DNA from: Polyangiaceae bacterium
GTDB taxonomy: Bacteria > Myxococcota_A > Polyangia > Polyangiales > Polyangiaceae
Reading direction: 5' to 3'
DNA: 64,000 nucleotides
NCBI GenBank assembly: GCA_025353725.1
Contig: JANXOF010000087.1
Location: 1-64,000 of the forward strand
Shown here: in pieces, positions 38,861 to 48,386 of the stretch
How the letters are laid out: the number at the start of each line of letters is the position of its first letter
How positions within the stretch are numbered: position 1 is the first letter of the stretch
Made by a program: the position numbers and the translations under genes
The notes under the pieces: generated by a model
The model's database searches: none
What the model was told of the DNA's origin: nothing
The model's input: only the letters and a program-made list of their open reading frames with translations

Positions 38861-40873
38861 TCAGGGGCGAGCCGCTTCTGGGGGCAGCCCGCGGAGCTCC
38901 ATCGTCAGCGTTTTGCGCTCATTCGCTGAGCCACGCACGATCACCGTAGGCAGTTTTGTGCCGAGAGGTCGCTGTTGCAGGGCATAAAGCGGCGCCACGT
39001 CGAATGTGGTGGGCTTGCCGTCGATCGAAAGAATTCGGTCGTCGACGCGCAGTCCGGCGCGCTCTGCTGAGCCGCCGGGCCAAAGCGCGCCAATCACCCA
39101 AGGTCGGTCGGGAAACGCAGGATTGACGCTCTGTTTTAACCTCCAACCGAAACGCCGCTCGGGGACTGGGCCGTCACACGCACCCTCAAGCCAAAGTGTG
39201 CGCTTGGCTACGTCAACGACGACCGCCTCGCATCGCGCCAGGACGTCGTTGCCCACAAGCCCCGCCATCGTTCCTGACCCTGGTGAATCCGACATCTGCG
39301 CGAGTTCATTGTCGAAGGCGATAGGGCCGACCGAGGCCTTCGCGAGCCGGAAAAAGCTCGACACGGTTTCCGCCGTTCCGGCTCCGAAACGCCCTCGAAG
39401 GTCGACGACCGCGCGTGTGCCTGGCAATCCGTTCGCGGAAGCCCACGCCTTGGAAAAGTCTAAGCCGCCGGCGTTCCCGGTGTCGAGTTGGAACGACGCG
39501 GCGATTCCTTCAACCATTCCCTCAATGACGATTTTGCCATCAAAAATGCGCAACGGAACCGCGTGGGCATGACTGCGCTTGTCGCTTTCGCTGGGGGTCA
39601 ATAGGTCACCAGACTTCGCAAAGACGAGCTCACCTTTTTTGAAGTCGATGCGCACGGCCGTTTTTGCAAAAAACGAGTAGCCAAGAACAATTTCGGGGCG
39701 CTTGTCTCCAAAGGCTTCGAGCGCGGGGACCGGTACGCTGACCGTGGGAACATGCGTTGCTCCTAAGTCCGCGAGGTCAAGGCTTGGCAACTCGCCGAAA
39801 CCGGCGCGCACTTTTTGGGTGGCGCCTGCACCTTCGATTTCGATCGTCGAGCGAAACGCAGCTCCAGCGGGCATCGTGGCGTCGACGGCTGTGGCTCCTG
39901 CTCCAGAGTCGAGAAAGGCATAGACGTCTCGGCCGCCCGCCTTTACGCGAACCAGCAATTCGCCGCCGAAGTACGTGAACGGTATGCGAACCCGCGGATG
40001 GTCACCGGGCGGCCAAGATAGCGAAAATCGGTCTGCCGGAGGCGCCGTGCACGATTCCGCCCGGGCCGGCGCGGTGAATCCTTTCGCGTCGAGATTTGAG
40101 CACGCAAGTCCTGCTACGGCGGGGGCGTACTCCGACGTCGAGACGCTTCCGAGGGAGGGATGGTCCGTCGTCCGACGAGGCCATCGAACGCCGCGATCGG
40201 CGTCGAACCACGCGTCATACGTCGTGCGTGTCGTTTGGCCGTCGGGCTGCGCGTAGGTGACCGACACGAGAGCGTGGCTCGCGAGATCGAACGTTAGCTT
40301 CGGAAACCCAAGCTCCGGCCTCTGGAACGCGACCTCCACCTGGTCACCATCGCTCGAAGCGGATCCCGGCGCCGAAGGGAGGCATCGCGCGACGTCACGA
40401 GTGGCATCGAAGGAAGTCATATACGTTCGGCGCAGCAGCCACGCTTCGAGGGTCGTCGAAACGCCTTCGACAGGCGTGAGACGCTCGACTATGCCGCTCG
40501 CGCCACTCATCGACCACGCGCCTTCGCTGTCGCTCCCTGCCGCCGCCGAAATGCCCGCAATGAACGCCTGGGTGCGGTGTGCGCCGGGGGCAACTACGAC
40601 CTCGAGCTTCCCAGTCTGTGCTTCCATCGTTAGGACTCCCGCGACGACCACCGGCAGACGTGCCGCGATGGCGTCGGGCGTTCCGTACGCGAGAGCATGG
40701 CGGCCGAGGAGAGAGGCGACGTCGATGGGCGACTCACACCGTACGCTGGCTGCGCGTTTTGAAGCCGTTCGAGGATGCGGCGCGGACGACGCGGAGGGCG
40801 CGACCCCTCCAACACACGAAACCGCGCCACAGATGAGCAGGAGTGCGCCCATGAGCCGTTGCGTACGCTTCAT
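38861..40873 (-). CDS. Secreted retropepsin-like aspartyl protease with PDZ domain
   Basis: 670 residues with a signal sequence (GALLLICGAVSC), so probably a lipoprotein. After an N-terminal region of about 290 residues with the DUF-like repeats VAFQRPELGFPKLTFDLASH, there are two aspartyl-protease half-sites: VYAFLDSGAGATAVDA and ASFQLDTGNAGGLDFS, both with DSG/DTG. This is the pattern of retropepsin-like bacterial proteins in which one chain holds both catalytic aspartates. The C-terminus is a PDZ domain (GGSAERAGLRVDDRILSIDG). A periplasmic or surface protease is likely; the substrate is unknown. Confidence 0.85.
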   Translation of the reverse strand: MKRTQRLMGALLLICGAVSCVGGVAPSASSAPHPRTASKRAASVRCESPIDVASLLGRHALAYGTPDAIAARLPVVVAGVLTMEAQTGKLEVVVAPGAHRTQAFIAGISAAAGSDSEGAWSMSGASGIVERLTPVEGVSTTLEAWLLRRTYMTSFDATRDVARCLPSAPGSASSDGDQVEVAFQRPELGFPKLTFDLASHALVSVTYAQPDGQTTRTTYDAWFDADRGVRWPRRTTDHPSLGSVSTSEYAPAVAGLACSNLDAKGFTAPARAESCTAPPADRFSLSWPPGDHPRVRIPFTYFGGELLVRVKAGGRDVYAFLDSGAGATAVDATMPAGAAFRSTIEIEGAGATQKVRAGFGELPSLDLADLGATHVPTVSVPVPALEAFGDKRPEIVLGYSFFAKTAVRIDFKKGELVFAKSGDLLTPSESDKRSHAHAVPLRIFDGKIVIEGMVEGIAASFQLDTGNAGGLDFSKAWASANGLPGTRAVVDLRGRFGAGTAETVSSFFRLAKASVGPIAFDNELAQMSDSPGSGTMAGLVGNDVLARCEAVVVDVAKRTLWLEGACDGPVPERRFGWRLKQSVNPAFPDRPWVIGALWPGGSAERAGLRVDDRILSIDGKPTTFDVAPLYALQQRPLGTKLPTVIVRGSANERKTLTMELRGLPPEAARP

Positions 40874-40925
40874 GGCTCATGACTTACCCGATTTTCGGTC
40901 GACCGTACGTCGCGTTCCGAGTTCG

Positions 40926-41798
40926 CTAGAGAGCGTGGACGCTTCGTGAGCGATCGGCGGCGACCTCCGCGGCCTCGGTGGAGAGAAGCTCGGCGTGACC
41001 AAGGAGGTCGGAGCGACGAAGGCCGACCGTCGCAAGCAAGAGCCGAGAGGGCGTAAGTCCCAAGTCATCGGCCTGCACGAAAAGCTTGCCGAGGTGCTCG
41101 GCGTAGGCGCGTGCGAGTGCCTTGAATGGGATATTGTCGAAGCGTTGCGTCCGGCGTCGACTCGCATACGCGGACGCCATAAGGGCCGCGGTAAGCGCAT
41201 GATAGACGGGTCGCAACCTGTGCAGCGCGCCGGGGGGTTCTCGCTCCAAAAGCCGCCTCAAAAAATGCACATTGAGCGGAACGTGAAACGACTCGTCGCG
41301 CGTAAGAATCGTAAGCATTTGCCGAATCGCCGGGTGTGATTTTGCGGTGCGTAGCGCGAGCCTATAGGTCGTCGCTCCAATGGTCTCGAACATCAAGTTC
41401 GTAAGGATAAGAGTCTCGTGCTTACGCGCGTGGGCGTAAAGCTTGTAGAACGTGCTTGTGGTGGGCCCCATCGGCCGAATGGTTCCGCCGAGGTACGCGA
41501 TGAAGTGAGTGAGCAAGTCGCGGTGCCATCCCTCTTCTTCCCCATAGAGTCGAAGCGTCTCCGCGAGCTCCGGGTCCCACGTGCTTATCGCGTCGGCCAT
41601 CTCAGAAGCTTGGCGCAATCCGGACTCCTCCGCGCGAAACGCCGCATTGAAGAATCGAATGGCGCCTTCTTGCTCCTGCGCGCACGCCCACTCGATAGGA
41701 ACCGAAAGGTCGAGCGTCTCTTCGTGCATCCTCGCGCGCCGCTGCTTTAGGAGACGAAGCCAAAACGCGGTCGGTCGGTCACGGGTAGACAAGGCCAC
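40926..41798 (-). CDS. Ferritin-like di-iron protein
   Basis: 290 residues if GTG 41798 is used; ATG 41729 is the alternative, and a longer form would overlap the divergent lipase gene. The four-helix bundle carries E...EESG, LYGEEEGWHRD, LMFETIGATTYRLA and LTRDESFHVPLNVH, which supply Glu/His ligands in the order ExxH...ExxH of ferritin-like oxygenases and rubrerythrin-related proteins. It may be a di-iron oxygenase or reductase acting on a small molecule. No partner reductase is adjacent. The function is inferred from the metal motif only. Confidence 0.75.
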   Translation of the reverse strand: MALSTRDRPTAFWLRLLKQRRARMHEETLDLSVPIEWACAQEQEGAIRFFNAAFRAEESGLRQASEMADAISTWDPELAETLRLYGEEEGWHRDLLTHFIAYLGGTIRPMGPTTSTFYKLYAHARKHETLILTNLMFETIGATTYRLALRTAKSHPAIRQMLTILTRDESFHVPLNVHFLRRLLEREPPGALHRLRPVYHALTAALMASAYASRRRTQRFDNIPFKALARAYAEHLGKLFVQADDLGLTPSRLLLATVGLRRSDLLGHAELLSTEAAEVAADRSRSVHAL

Positions 41799-41902
41799 GA
41801 CAGTACACGAAGCGAATAACCATGGGAGCGCATACCTACCTCCGAGCGGCAAAGCGTCGGTTGCGGCTTGACGTGTGCTGAATCCGAGCAACCCCGCGGT
41901 CG

Positions 41903-43237
41903 ATGGTGATGCGCGGTACGCTCCTCGTGGTTTTTGCAATCGGTTGCGCGGGTACGTCGCAGGACGCTGCCGTGCTCGTGGCTTCGAGCTCAGACGGAGG
42001 CGCGCACGACAAGACCCACGAGGTCGGCCCTCGCGACGCTGGTGCAGACGGCTCGCAGTGCTCGGTATCGGCTCGTTGTGTTGGTCCCGGCGAGTTCATC
42101 GACCTCACGCCGCCTCCCTCACTAACGAAGGAAGGGTGTGCGGCGCGTGGCGTTCTTTCAGGTGGGAGCGCCGACGCTGCGTATCCCTTGAACCAATGGA
42201 AGGTTCGGTATCGCTCTCGGGACGCGAGCGGGGCACTCGGCATTGCATCGGGGCTTCTCGTGGTGCCCTCTCGGCTCGGCGCCCAAGCACCCGTCATTGT
42301 CTATCAACATGGCACGGTCCTTTCGCGCGAACCCGTTCCGTCGCGAGCCGATGGCGAGGGACAGGTCGCGGCGTGCAGCTTTGCGACGCTAGGAGCCGCG
42401 ATGCTTGCTCCAGACTATATTGGAAAGGGAGACAGTGAGGGATTTCACCCTTACCTTCATGCCGACACGGGGGCGTCTTCGGCGGGCGATTTGCTGGCCG
42501 CGACGCGGTCTTCGATTCTTGGGTCGGCGGTCCCGAGCAGCGTCGAGAAAAGGTCGGTTAGCTTGGAGATACCGGTCCTCATTACCGGGTACTCGCAGGG
42601 TGGCCACGCGGCGTTGGCCCTTCACAGAGCAATCGAGGCAAAGGCAACGGCCCTTTCGGCGGACGGTACGCCAACGTTTGTCGTGCGAGCGTCTGCATCT
42701 ATGGCTGGCCCGTACGACCTTTCAGGCGCGAGCCTCGAAGCGAGGCTAGAAGACCCAAAACCTTATGATTCGTCCATCTACGCGGGATATACATTGACGA
42801 GTTATCAGCATATCTACGGAGGAATGTGGGCTCAACTGTCGGACGTATTCTTGCCAAAATACGAAACCTTGCCAGCTTTCTTCGACGCTGGTTCTGTCCA
42901 AGACATTTACAAGCATCTTGCTGCTCGTCCTGTCGACATGTTGCAACCTCGTTGGCTTTCAGCCATGCGCGACACGCCGAGCCATCCTTTTCGACAAGCG
43001 CTTACCCGCAACGAACTGACGTTGTTCGTGCCGAAGGCGAAAGTTCTGTTCGTTTATTCGGGCGCCGACAAGGTTGTCAGCACTAAAAGCGCGCTTGCGG
43101 CACGGGATGCGATGCGGAAGGCCGGTGCGGACGTAACCGTACTCAACGTCGGAGATAGCTTGGACCACGCAACGGGATTTCGGCCGTCCTGCGGCGCTGC
43201 GCGCACGTTTTTTGCAGAGCTGATGAGTTCTCCGTAG
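41903..43237 (+). CDS. Secreted alpha/beta-hydrolase (lipase-like) lipoprotein
   Basis: 444 residues. The signal ends LLVVFAIGC, a lipobox. The nucleophile elbow is GYSQGGHAAL (Ser in GxSxG), the oxyanion region HGTVLS is upstream, an Asp is near LFVYSGADKVV and a His near DSLDHATG, so a triad is plausible. The size and the NQWKVRYRSRDASGALG pattern are close to secretory lipases of the LIP family. It is predicted to be anchored outside the cytoplasmic membrane and to hydrolyse esters. It is divergent to the ferritin-like gene. Confidence 0.85.
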   Translation: MVMRGTLLVVFAIGCAGTSQDAAVLVASSSDGGAHDKTHEVGPRDAGADGSQCSVSARCVGPGEFIDLTPPPSLTKEGCAARGVLSGGSADAAYPLNQWKVRYRSRDASGALGIASGLLVVPSRLGAQAPVIVYQHGTVLSREPVPSRADGEGQVAACSFATLGAAMLAPDYIGKGDSEGFHPYLHADTGASSAGDLLAATRSSILGSAVPSSVEKRSVSLEIPVLITGYSQGGHAALALHRAIEAKATALSADGTPTFVVRASASMAGPYDLSGASLEARLEDPKPYDSSIYAGYTLTSYQHIYGGMWAQLSDVFLPKYETLPAFFDAGSVQDIYKHLAARPVDMLQPRWLSAMRDTPSHPFRQALTRNELTLFVPKAKVLFVYSGADKVVSTKSALAARDAMRKAGADVTVLNVGDSLDHATGFRPSCGAARTFFAELMSSP

Positions 43238-43352
43238 CCCCCAAGCGGAGCGCGTGGCGGGTGCGTGGGCCGGAACGTCTCACAAGAGGCACGCCTCGAA
43301 CCGTTGGATTTGACCGGTGGCCATTGGGTTGACCGATAGGAGGGCTGAAGCT

Positions 43353-44324
43353 ATGTCCCGGCCCATGGAGAACGCTTGGTCCAGTTCGGTCGGTGGCCGC
43401 GCGCTGGTTACGGGTGCGACGGGAACGGTCGGCCGCGCGCTCGTGGCCGAGCTCGGTGGAAACGTGGTGGCGACGACCCGAAGTGCGGCGCGCGGGCTCC
43501 TCGCAGGCGTCTCGGATGTCGTGACTTGGGACGGAGTTTCAACGCTCGACCCTCGTACCTTTGAAAACGTCGACGTCGTGTTTCATCTCGCCGGCGAACC
43601 CGTGGCCGAAGGTCGTTGGACCGCCGAGAAAAAGCGTCGAATTTCGCAGAGCCGCGTCGAAGGCACGCGCGCCCTCGTTCGTTCGTTGGGGGCCGCGGCA
43701 AAGCGCCCGCGCGTGCTCGTCAGTGCGTCGGCCGTGGGTTTTTACGGGTCGCGCGGCGACGAGCCGCTCAACGAGGCGAGCGCTCCCGGCGAAGGCTTCC
43801 TCCCGGACGTCTGCAAAGCGTGGGAGGAGGAGGCCGCTCGCGCGCGCGACTTCGGCGTGCGCGTCGTGTCGCTTCGCATCGGCATTGTGCTGTCAACGCA
43901 GGGCGGCGCACTCGAGAAGATGGTGCCTCTCTTTCGCCTCGGTATCGCCGGTCGCCTGGGAGACGGAAAGCAGTTCATGCCTTGGATTCACTGCGACGAC
44001 GTGGTGGGCCTCCTACGATTTGCCGCCGCGCGTGACGACGTGAGCGGCCCCGTCGACGCGGTCTCGCCCGAGCTTGTCACGAACGCGGAATTCACGCGCG
44101 CGCTTGCCCATGCTCTGCACCGGCCGGCCGTCCTCGCCGCTCCCGCGTTCGCGCTTCGCCTTGCGTTGGGCGAATCGGCGGCTGTGATCCTCGCGTCGCA
44201 GCGGGTCACGCCGAGGGTTGCTCTTGAAAAGGGGTATACGTATCGTTACCCTCGGCTCGCGGACGCGTTTGCCAAACTCTTCCCATCGAACGTGTCTGCG
44301 GCAGAGCACAAGGTGGCCTCGTGA
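43353..44324 (+). CDS. TIGR01777-family NAD-dependent epimerase
   Basis: 323 residues from ATG 43353 (a longer frame starts at 43317). The Rossmann motif is ALVTGATGTVGRALVAEL; VVFHLAGEPVAEGRWTAEKK, then VSASAVGFYGSRGDE and PWIHCDDVVGLL, identify the YfcH/TIGR01777 family. Members are NAD(P)-binding proteins often linked to cell division or sugar metabolism, with no proven reaction. It overlaps the next gene through GTGA and is probably translated with it. Confidence 0.9.
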   Translation: MSRPMENAWSSSVGGRALVTGATGTVGRALVAELGGNVVATTRSAARGLLAGVSDVVTWDGVSTLDPRTFENVDVVFHLAGEPVAEGRWTAEKKRRISQSRVEGTRALVRSLGAAAKRPRVLVSASAVGFYGSRGDEPLNEASAPGEGFLPDVCKAWEEEAARARDFGVRVVSLRIGIVLSTQGGALEKMVPLFRLGIAGRLGDGKQFMPWIHCDDVVGLLRFAAARDDVSGPVDAVSPELVTNAEFTRALAHALHRPAVLAAPAFALRLALGESAAVILASQRVTPRVALEKGYTYRYPRLADAFAKLFPSNVSAAEHKVAS

Positions 44325-44773
44325 AGGTCTACGAGCTCTCGCGCGAGCAGTTCGTGCCACGCCCGCTCTCTGAGGTGTTTGCTTTTTTCGCCGATGCCGC
44401 CAACCTCGAACGGATCACTCCTACCTTCCTTCGCTTTCGAATCGTTACGAAAGCGCCTATTGTGATTGAGCCCGGTACGCTCATCGATTACCGACTAAGT
44501 CTCTTCGGGGTTCCTTTTGGCTGGCGGACGCGCATCGAGCGGTTCGAGCCAGAGACCTCGTTTGTCGACACTCAGCTCCGCGGCCCTTACCGACTTTGGC
44601 GACACACCCACGAGTTTGTCGAAGTGAGCGGCGGTACACGGATGCTCGATCGCGTCGAGTATGCCCTTCCCTTGGGGCCGCTCGGGCGAATCGCCCGCAC
44701 GCTCTTCGTCCGCGCCATGCTGGAACGAATCTTCGACTACCGCTTCAAATCCGTCGCCGAAATCTTTACCTAA
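44321..44773 (+). CDS. SRPBCC (START-like) family protein
   Basis: 150 residues. The START/polyketide-cyclase-like pattern is FVPRPLSEVFAFFADAANLE, ITPTFLRFRIVTKAP, YRLSLFGVPFGWRTRIERF and RLWRHTHEFVEVSGGT. The fold binds a hydrophobic ligand. Pairing with a TIGR01777 epimerase (GTGA overlap) is the known context for this family. It ends 180 bp before an IS3-type element. Confidence 0.88.
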   Translation: MKVYELSREQFVPRPLSEVFAFFADAANLERITPTFLRFRIVTKAPIVIEPGTLIDYRLSLFGVPFGWRTRIERFEPETSFVDTQLRGPYRLWRHTHEFVEVSGGTRMLDRVEYALPLGPLGRIARTLFVRAMLERIFDYRFKSVAEIFT

Positions 44774-44954
44774 GAAACGTGTAAACCGCACGCGCACCAG
44801 TCCTACCCGTTGCCGGGAGTCGTTGCGTCGTTGCGTCTTTGCATCGAGGCACCGGCCGAGGAGGCAAGCCGTCGTCGGAGCCGTTGTTCGTACCAGTCTC
44901 CTTACAATGTCGCGATCGTTGCCCGCTTCCGACCCGTGCACGTCGGGTACCTGC

Positions 44955-46360
44955 TAAAGTGAGCTGAATCTCACTCTTCGGACCAAAATGGTGGCAGGTC
45001 AAGGTGGAGCCTGCGGGTTCTGTCTTGTTCGGGTCGTAAACCATTGTAAATCTGTCAGCGTCAGACGACGGCGTGCGAACCCAAGCGGAACGTCACCTTG
45101 CGCGAAGCGTAGGTCGCGGCCGGCCGCTCGAAAGTTACGTAGCTCCGCGGCTCATGCTGCTCGCTTGCTTTGCAACGTCGTGTTCGTAGAAGGCCTCGGG
45201 CGTCATGCAGCCAAGTGCCTGGTGCGGTCTGTCGTCGTTGTAGAATTTGAGATAGCGGCCGATACCAGCGCGGGCATCTTTCGGGTCGCCGTACGCGTGC
45301 AGGTAGACTTCTTCGTACTTCACGGAGCGCCAAAGTCTCTCGACGAAGATGTTGTCGAGAAATCAGCCTTTGCCGTCCATGCTGATGGCGACGCCGTGCT
45401 TTCGAAAGCATGCTGGTGAGCACGTCGCTTGTGAATTGAACGCCTTGGTCGGTGTTGAAAATGTCGGCTGACCCATAGCGCTGCAAAGCCTCACGGAGCG
45501 CATCAATGCAGAACTCGGTATCCATCGTCGTCGACAGACGCCACGACAAGATGCGCCTCGAGAACCAGCCCGTCACGCAGACGAGGTCGACGAAGCCAGC
45601 CTTCATTGGGATGTACGTGAGGTCGGTTGCCCACACTTGATTGGCCTTGCAAATGGGTAGGCCTCGAACGAAATAAGTGTACGTTGCACGCTCTGGATGA
45701 GGCTTGCTCGTGGTGGGTTTTGGGGCTGTCGATTCGATTCCCAGGACCAGCATAAGTCGCTGAACGCGCATTCGATTGGCCTGCCGGCCTTCGCGGCGAC
45801 GCGTGAACGAAAGCATCCGGAAGCCGTAGAACGTGTGCTTGAAGTGAAGCTCGTCGATCCAGCGCATCAGGGCCAACTCCTTCGCATCGGCCGCGACGGG
45901 CGTGTACGTAAGACCTGAACGCGACACGCGCAGAAGCTCGTACTGTCGACGAAGCGATGCCGCCGACGTCGCTTTCTCGACCATTGAGCGGCGCGACTTC
46001 AAGCAAGACGCCCGAGCCCCCCTGATAAAAATCGCGCGTCGCGGTCAACTCGAAGATCTGCTTCACCAGGTCGCCTTCTCGGTCTGACGCATCGGAACGC
46101 GCAGCCTTCCCTGAGAACGCGAGCGCCGCGTTGGCGATAGACTCCTTTTTCCACTTGTAGATCTGATTTGGACACACCCCGAATCGACGCGCCTGTTCCG
46201 CGGTGGTCCCCTCTTCGGCGATCGAAGTCAGGGCGACTTTTGCTTTGAATTCCGGTGTCAGCTTTTTGCGTGTATTCCTCATCTGTCCCGCTTTCTTCCT
46301 CAGCGAAGGAGGCTCTCTCTTACACATTAATCGTTGGTCCGAAATTCAAGGTCCACTTTA
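44955..46360 (-). mobile_element. IS3-family insertion sequence, decayed
   Basis: About 1.4 kb. The ends are related inverted repeats: on the left TAAAGTGAGCTGAATCTCAC followed by TCTTCGGACCAA, on the right (read inward) TAAAGTGGACCTTGAATTTC followed by GGACCAACG. The ends align after small gaps. It carries orfA and orfB on the minus strand. orfB has a one-base insertion and a TGA. No clear target duplication was seen. A second fragment of a related element lies at 49524-49700. Confidence 0.8.
45135..46282 (-). pseudogene. IS3-family transposase orfA/orfB, broken
   Basis: orfA begins [20 protein letters not shown] at 46282 and has the HTH/leucine-zipper layout ([18 protein letters not shown]). 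orfB resumes in another frame with [18 protein letters not shown] and the DDE domain: [18 protein letters not shown] (D1) and IFNTDQGVQFTSDVL (D2). It then goes out of frame near 45408 because of one extra base, and further on a TGA occurs between GKG and FLDNIFVERLWRSVKYE, which holds the catalytic Glu. The family's C-terminus (YLKFYNDDRPHQALG) survives in a downstream open frame. Two lesions make it inactive unless read-through occurs. The orfA to orfB switch itself is normal programmed frameshifting. Confidence 0.88.
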
Positions 46361-46598
46361 CAGCGTCACCGGCGCCGCATAGTCGATCTTCCCCTGGTTA
46401 GAGAGGAAGCCCGTGGACAGGAGCGCCACGTACGGTCGAACCTGCAGTCTCCAAAGTCGCAGCGATGAGCAAGTGCCGTTGCGCAGCTCTTCTCACCCCG
46501 CCCGAGTCCGTGTCGGCGACAAATTAGCAATGCCTATTACGAAAATTAGCACACGTCGAGCCTTGACCGGCTCTAGACGCCGTGTCAGCCAGTGTCGG

Positions 46599-48320
46599 AT
46601 GAAACGTTATCGCATGAGGCACCGAAAGCCGCCCATCAAATACCCAGTAGCGTGGGGCGTGGCGAGTATCCTTTTGAGTGCCCTCTGCGGCGGGGTGGCT
46701 TGTTCCGACCGACCCACCGAGACGACTGCCCGTGTACAGCAAGCCGTAGCGGTCGACGCAAGTGCGGTGGAAACCTTGCTTAGTCGTTATTGCTCGCGCT
46801 GCCACGGCCCCGAGAGCGCGGGGTCCGGCGGCATCGATTATATTACCAACCTCGGAGCCCTTGTCGCGAGGGGGCAAGTCAAGCCCGGGCGTCCCGATGA
46901 ATCGCGTCTTCTGCAGCGCATCGAGCGCGGAGAGATGCCGCCCTCTGGACGGAGACCGAGCGAAGAGGAAACAGCGGTCCTTCGCCGGTGGATCGCCGAA
47001 GGGGCTACTCCTGCAGCGGTGGGTGTCGTCTCATATCGCGCGGTCGAAGCTGCGGTCCTCGCGGACCTCTCCTCAATGCCTCCAGAGCGTGCTAGCGCGG
47101 CGAGGTATCTCAGCGCGCACCATCTCGTTGGCGCGGGCGCCTCCGAACTCTCGCGGGCGGGGCGCTCGCTCGCGTGGATTGCGAACAGCCTTTCCACGCA
47201 GCGCCGTCTGGTTGCGCCTGTCCTCGTGCGGCCCGACCTGGGCCTCTACCGCGTATTTCTCGACGACTTCGGATGGGCACGGCAGTCGTGGGAGCTCCTC
47301 AACGAGGTATACCCCTACGTTCGGATTCAGGGAAGGGCGGGGCGCGCACCGCGACCGGCGCCGCTCGACGAGTCGGCGGAAGGGCGTGCGATTGCAAGCA
47401 AGACGGGCTCGCGATTGGCCATCATGCGAGCGGATTGGTTTGCAAAGCGCGCGGCCACTCCGCCTTTGTATTACGACTTTCTGAATATTCCGTCGAGGTT
47501 GCCCGACCTTGAGAGGAAGCTGGGTATTTCGTTAGTGGGGGACATTCAAAACGGCCGCGTCGTTCGAGCCGGCTTCTCCGAGTCGGGCGTTTCCTTTCAC
47601 AATCGAGTGATTGAGAGACACGACCTCTCGACGGGTGCGTTCTGGATCAGCTACGACTTTCGCTCGGACGAGGATCGGAGCAATATTTTCGCGAATCCAC
47701 TCGGCCCGGGTGGAGCGTTTGGATTTGAGCAGGCGGGCGGAGAGGTCATTTTTAGCCTGCCAAACGGACTGCAGGCGTACATGTTGGTCAATAACGTGGG
47801 GCGACGTCTCGATGTTGGGCCGCTCGATATCGTGGCCGACCCAAACCGGCTTCCCTCGGACATTGTGAATGGCTTTTCCTGCATGGGTTGTCACCGTTCG
47901 GGGATCCTTCAAAAGACCAATCAAGTGACTCGGGATTCGGCGCCGAGGGTTCCAGCGGAGTATCGAAATCAGATCGACCAGCTCTACGCCCCGCAAGACC
48001 GCCTCGATGCCGTGTACAGAGGTGACTCCGCCCGCGTGCAAAGCGCACTCGCAACGCTTGATCAGATGATGGGCGCGGGGACAGGCGAAGCGCAAAATCC
48101 GTTTCAGACGATGGCCGACCGATACGACTCCGCACTCGACTCCGCGAGTCTAGCGGCCGAGTTTGGAATGACGGGTGCCGAATGGTCGACTTTTGCTCGA
48201 CAGGTTCCGGATGTGACGCTTCGCGAAGTCGTGTTGCCAACGGTGACAAACGGAGTGTCCATCAAGCGAGAAGTCGTCGAGAAGCTCTTTCCTGACCTGC
48301 TCCGATTCACTGCGCCGTGA
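46599..48320 (+). CDS. Cytochrome c-like secreted lipoprotein (CxxCH, two sites)
   Basis: About 573 residues from ATG 46599. The signal ends LSALCGGVAC, a lipobox. The N-terminal SRYCSRCHGPESAGSGGIDY, then RGEMPPSGRRP, has the arrangement of planctomycete-type PSCyt1/cytochrome c domains, where the Met axial ligand sits in GEMPP. A second FSCMGCHRSG occurs at about residue 428. Between them are beta-rich segments (FHNRVIERHDLSTGAFWISY, FEQAGGEVIFSLPNGLQ). A di-haem extracytoplasmic protein is likely. It lies inside the IS-bounded island and has slightly different codon habits, so it may be imported. Confidence 0.8.
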   Translation: MKRYRMRHRKPPIKYPVAWGVASILLSALCGGVACSDRPTETTARVQQAVAVDASAVETLLSRYCSRCHGPESAGSGGIDYITNLGALVARGQVKPGRPDESRLLQRIERGEMPPSGRRPSEEETAVLRRWIAEGATPAAVGVVSYRAVEAAVLADLSSMPPERASAARYLSAHHLVGAGASELSRAGRSLAWIANSLSTQRRLVAPVLVRPDLGLYRVFLDDFGWARQSWELLNEVYPYVRIQGRAGRAPRPAPLDESAEGRAIASKTGSRLAIMRADWFAKRAATPPLYYDFLNIPSRLPDLERKLGISLVGDIQNGRVVRAGFSESGVSFHNRVIERHDLSTGAFWISYDFRSDEDRSNIFANPLGPGGAFGFEQAGGEVIFSLPNGLQAYMLVNNVGRRLDVGPLDIVADPNRLPSDIVNGFSCMGCHRSGILQKTNQVTRDSAPRVPAEYRNQIDQLYAPQDRLDAVYRGDSARVQSALATLDQMMGAGTGEAQNPFQTMADRYDSALDSASLAAEFGMTGAEWSTFARQVPDVTLREVVLPTVTNGVSIKREVVEKLFPDLLRFTAP

Positions 48321-48386
48321 AGACCGGCTGAATTGAGTCTCAGCGTAGCCCTATCAAGTTTTCTACATTTTTCTGGAAGGTATGTC

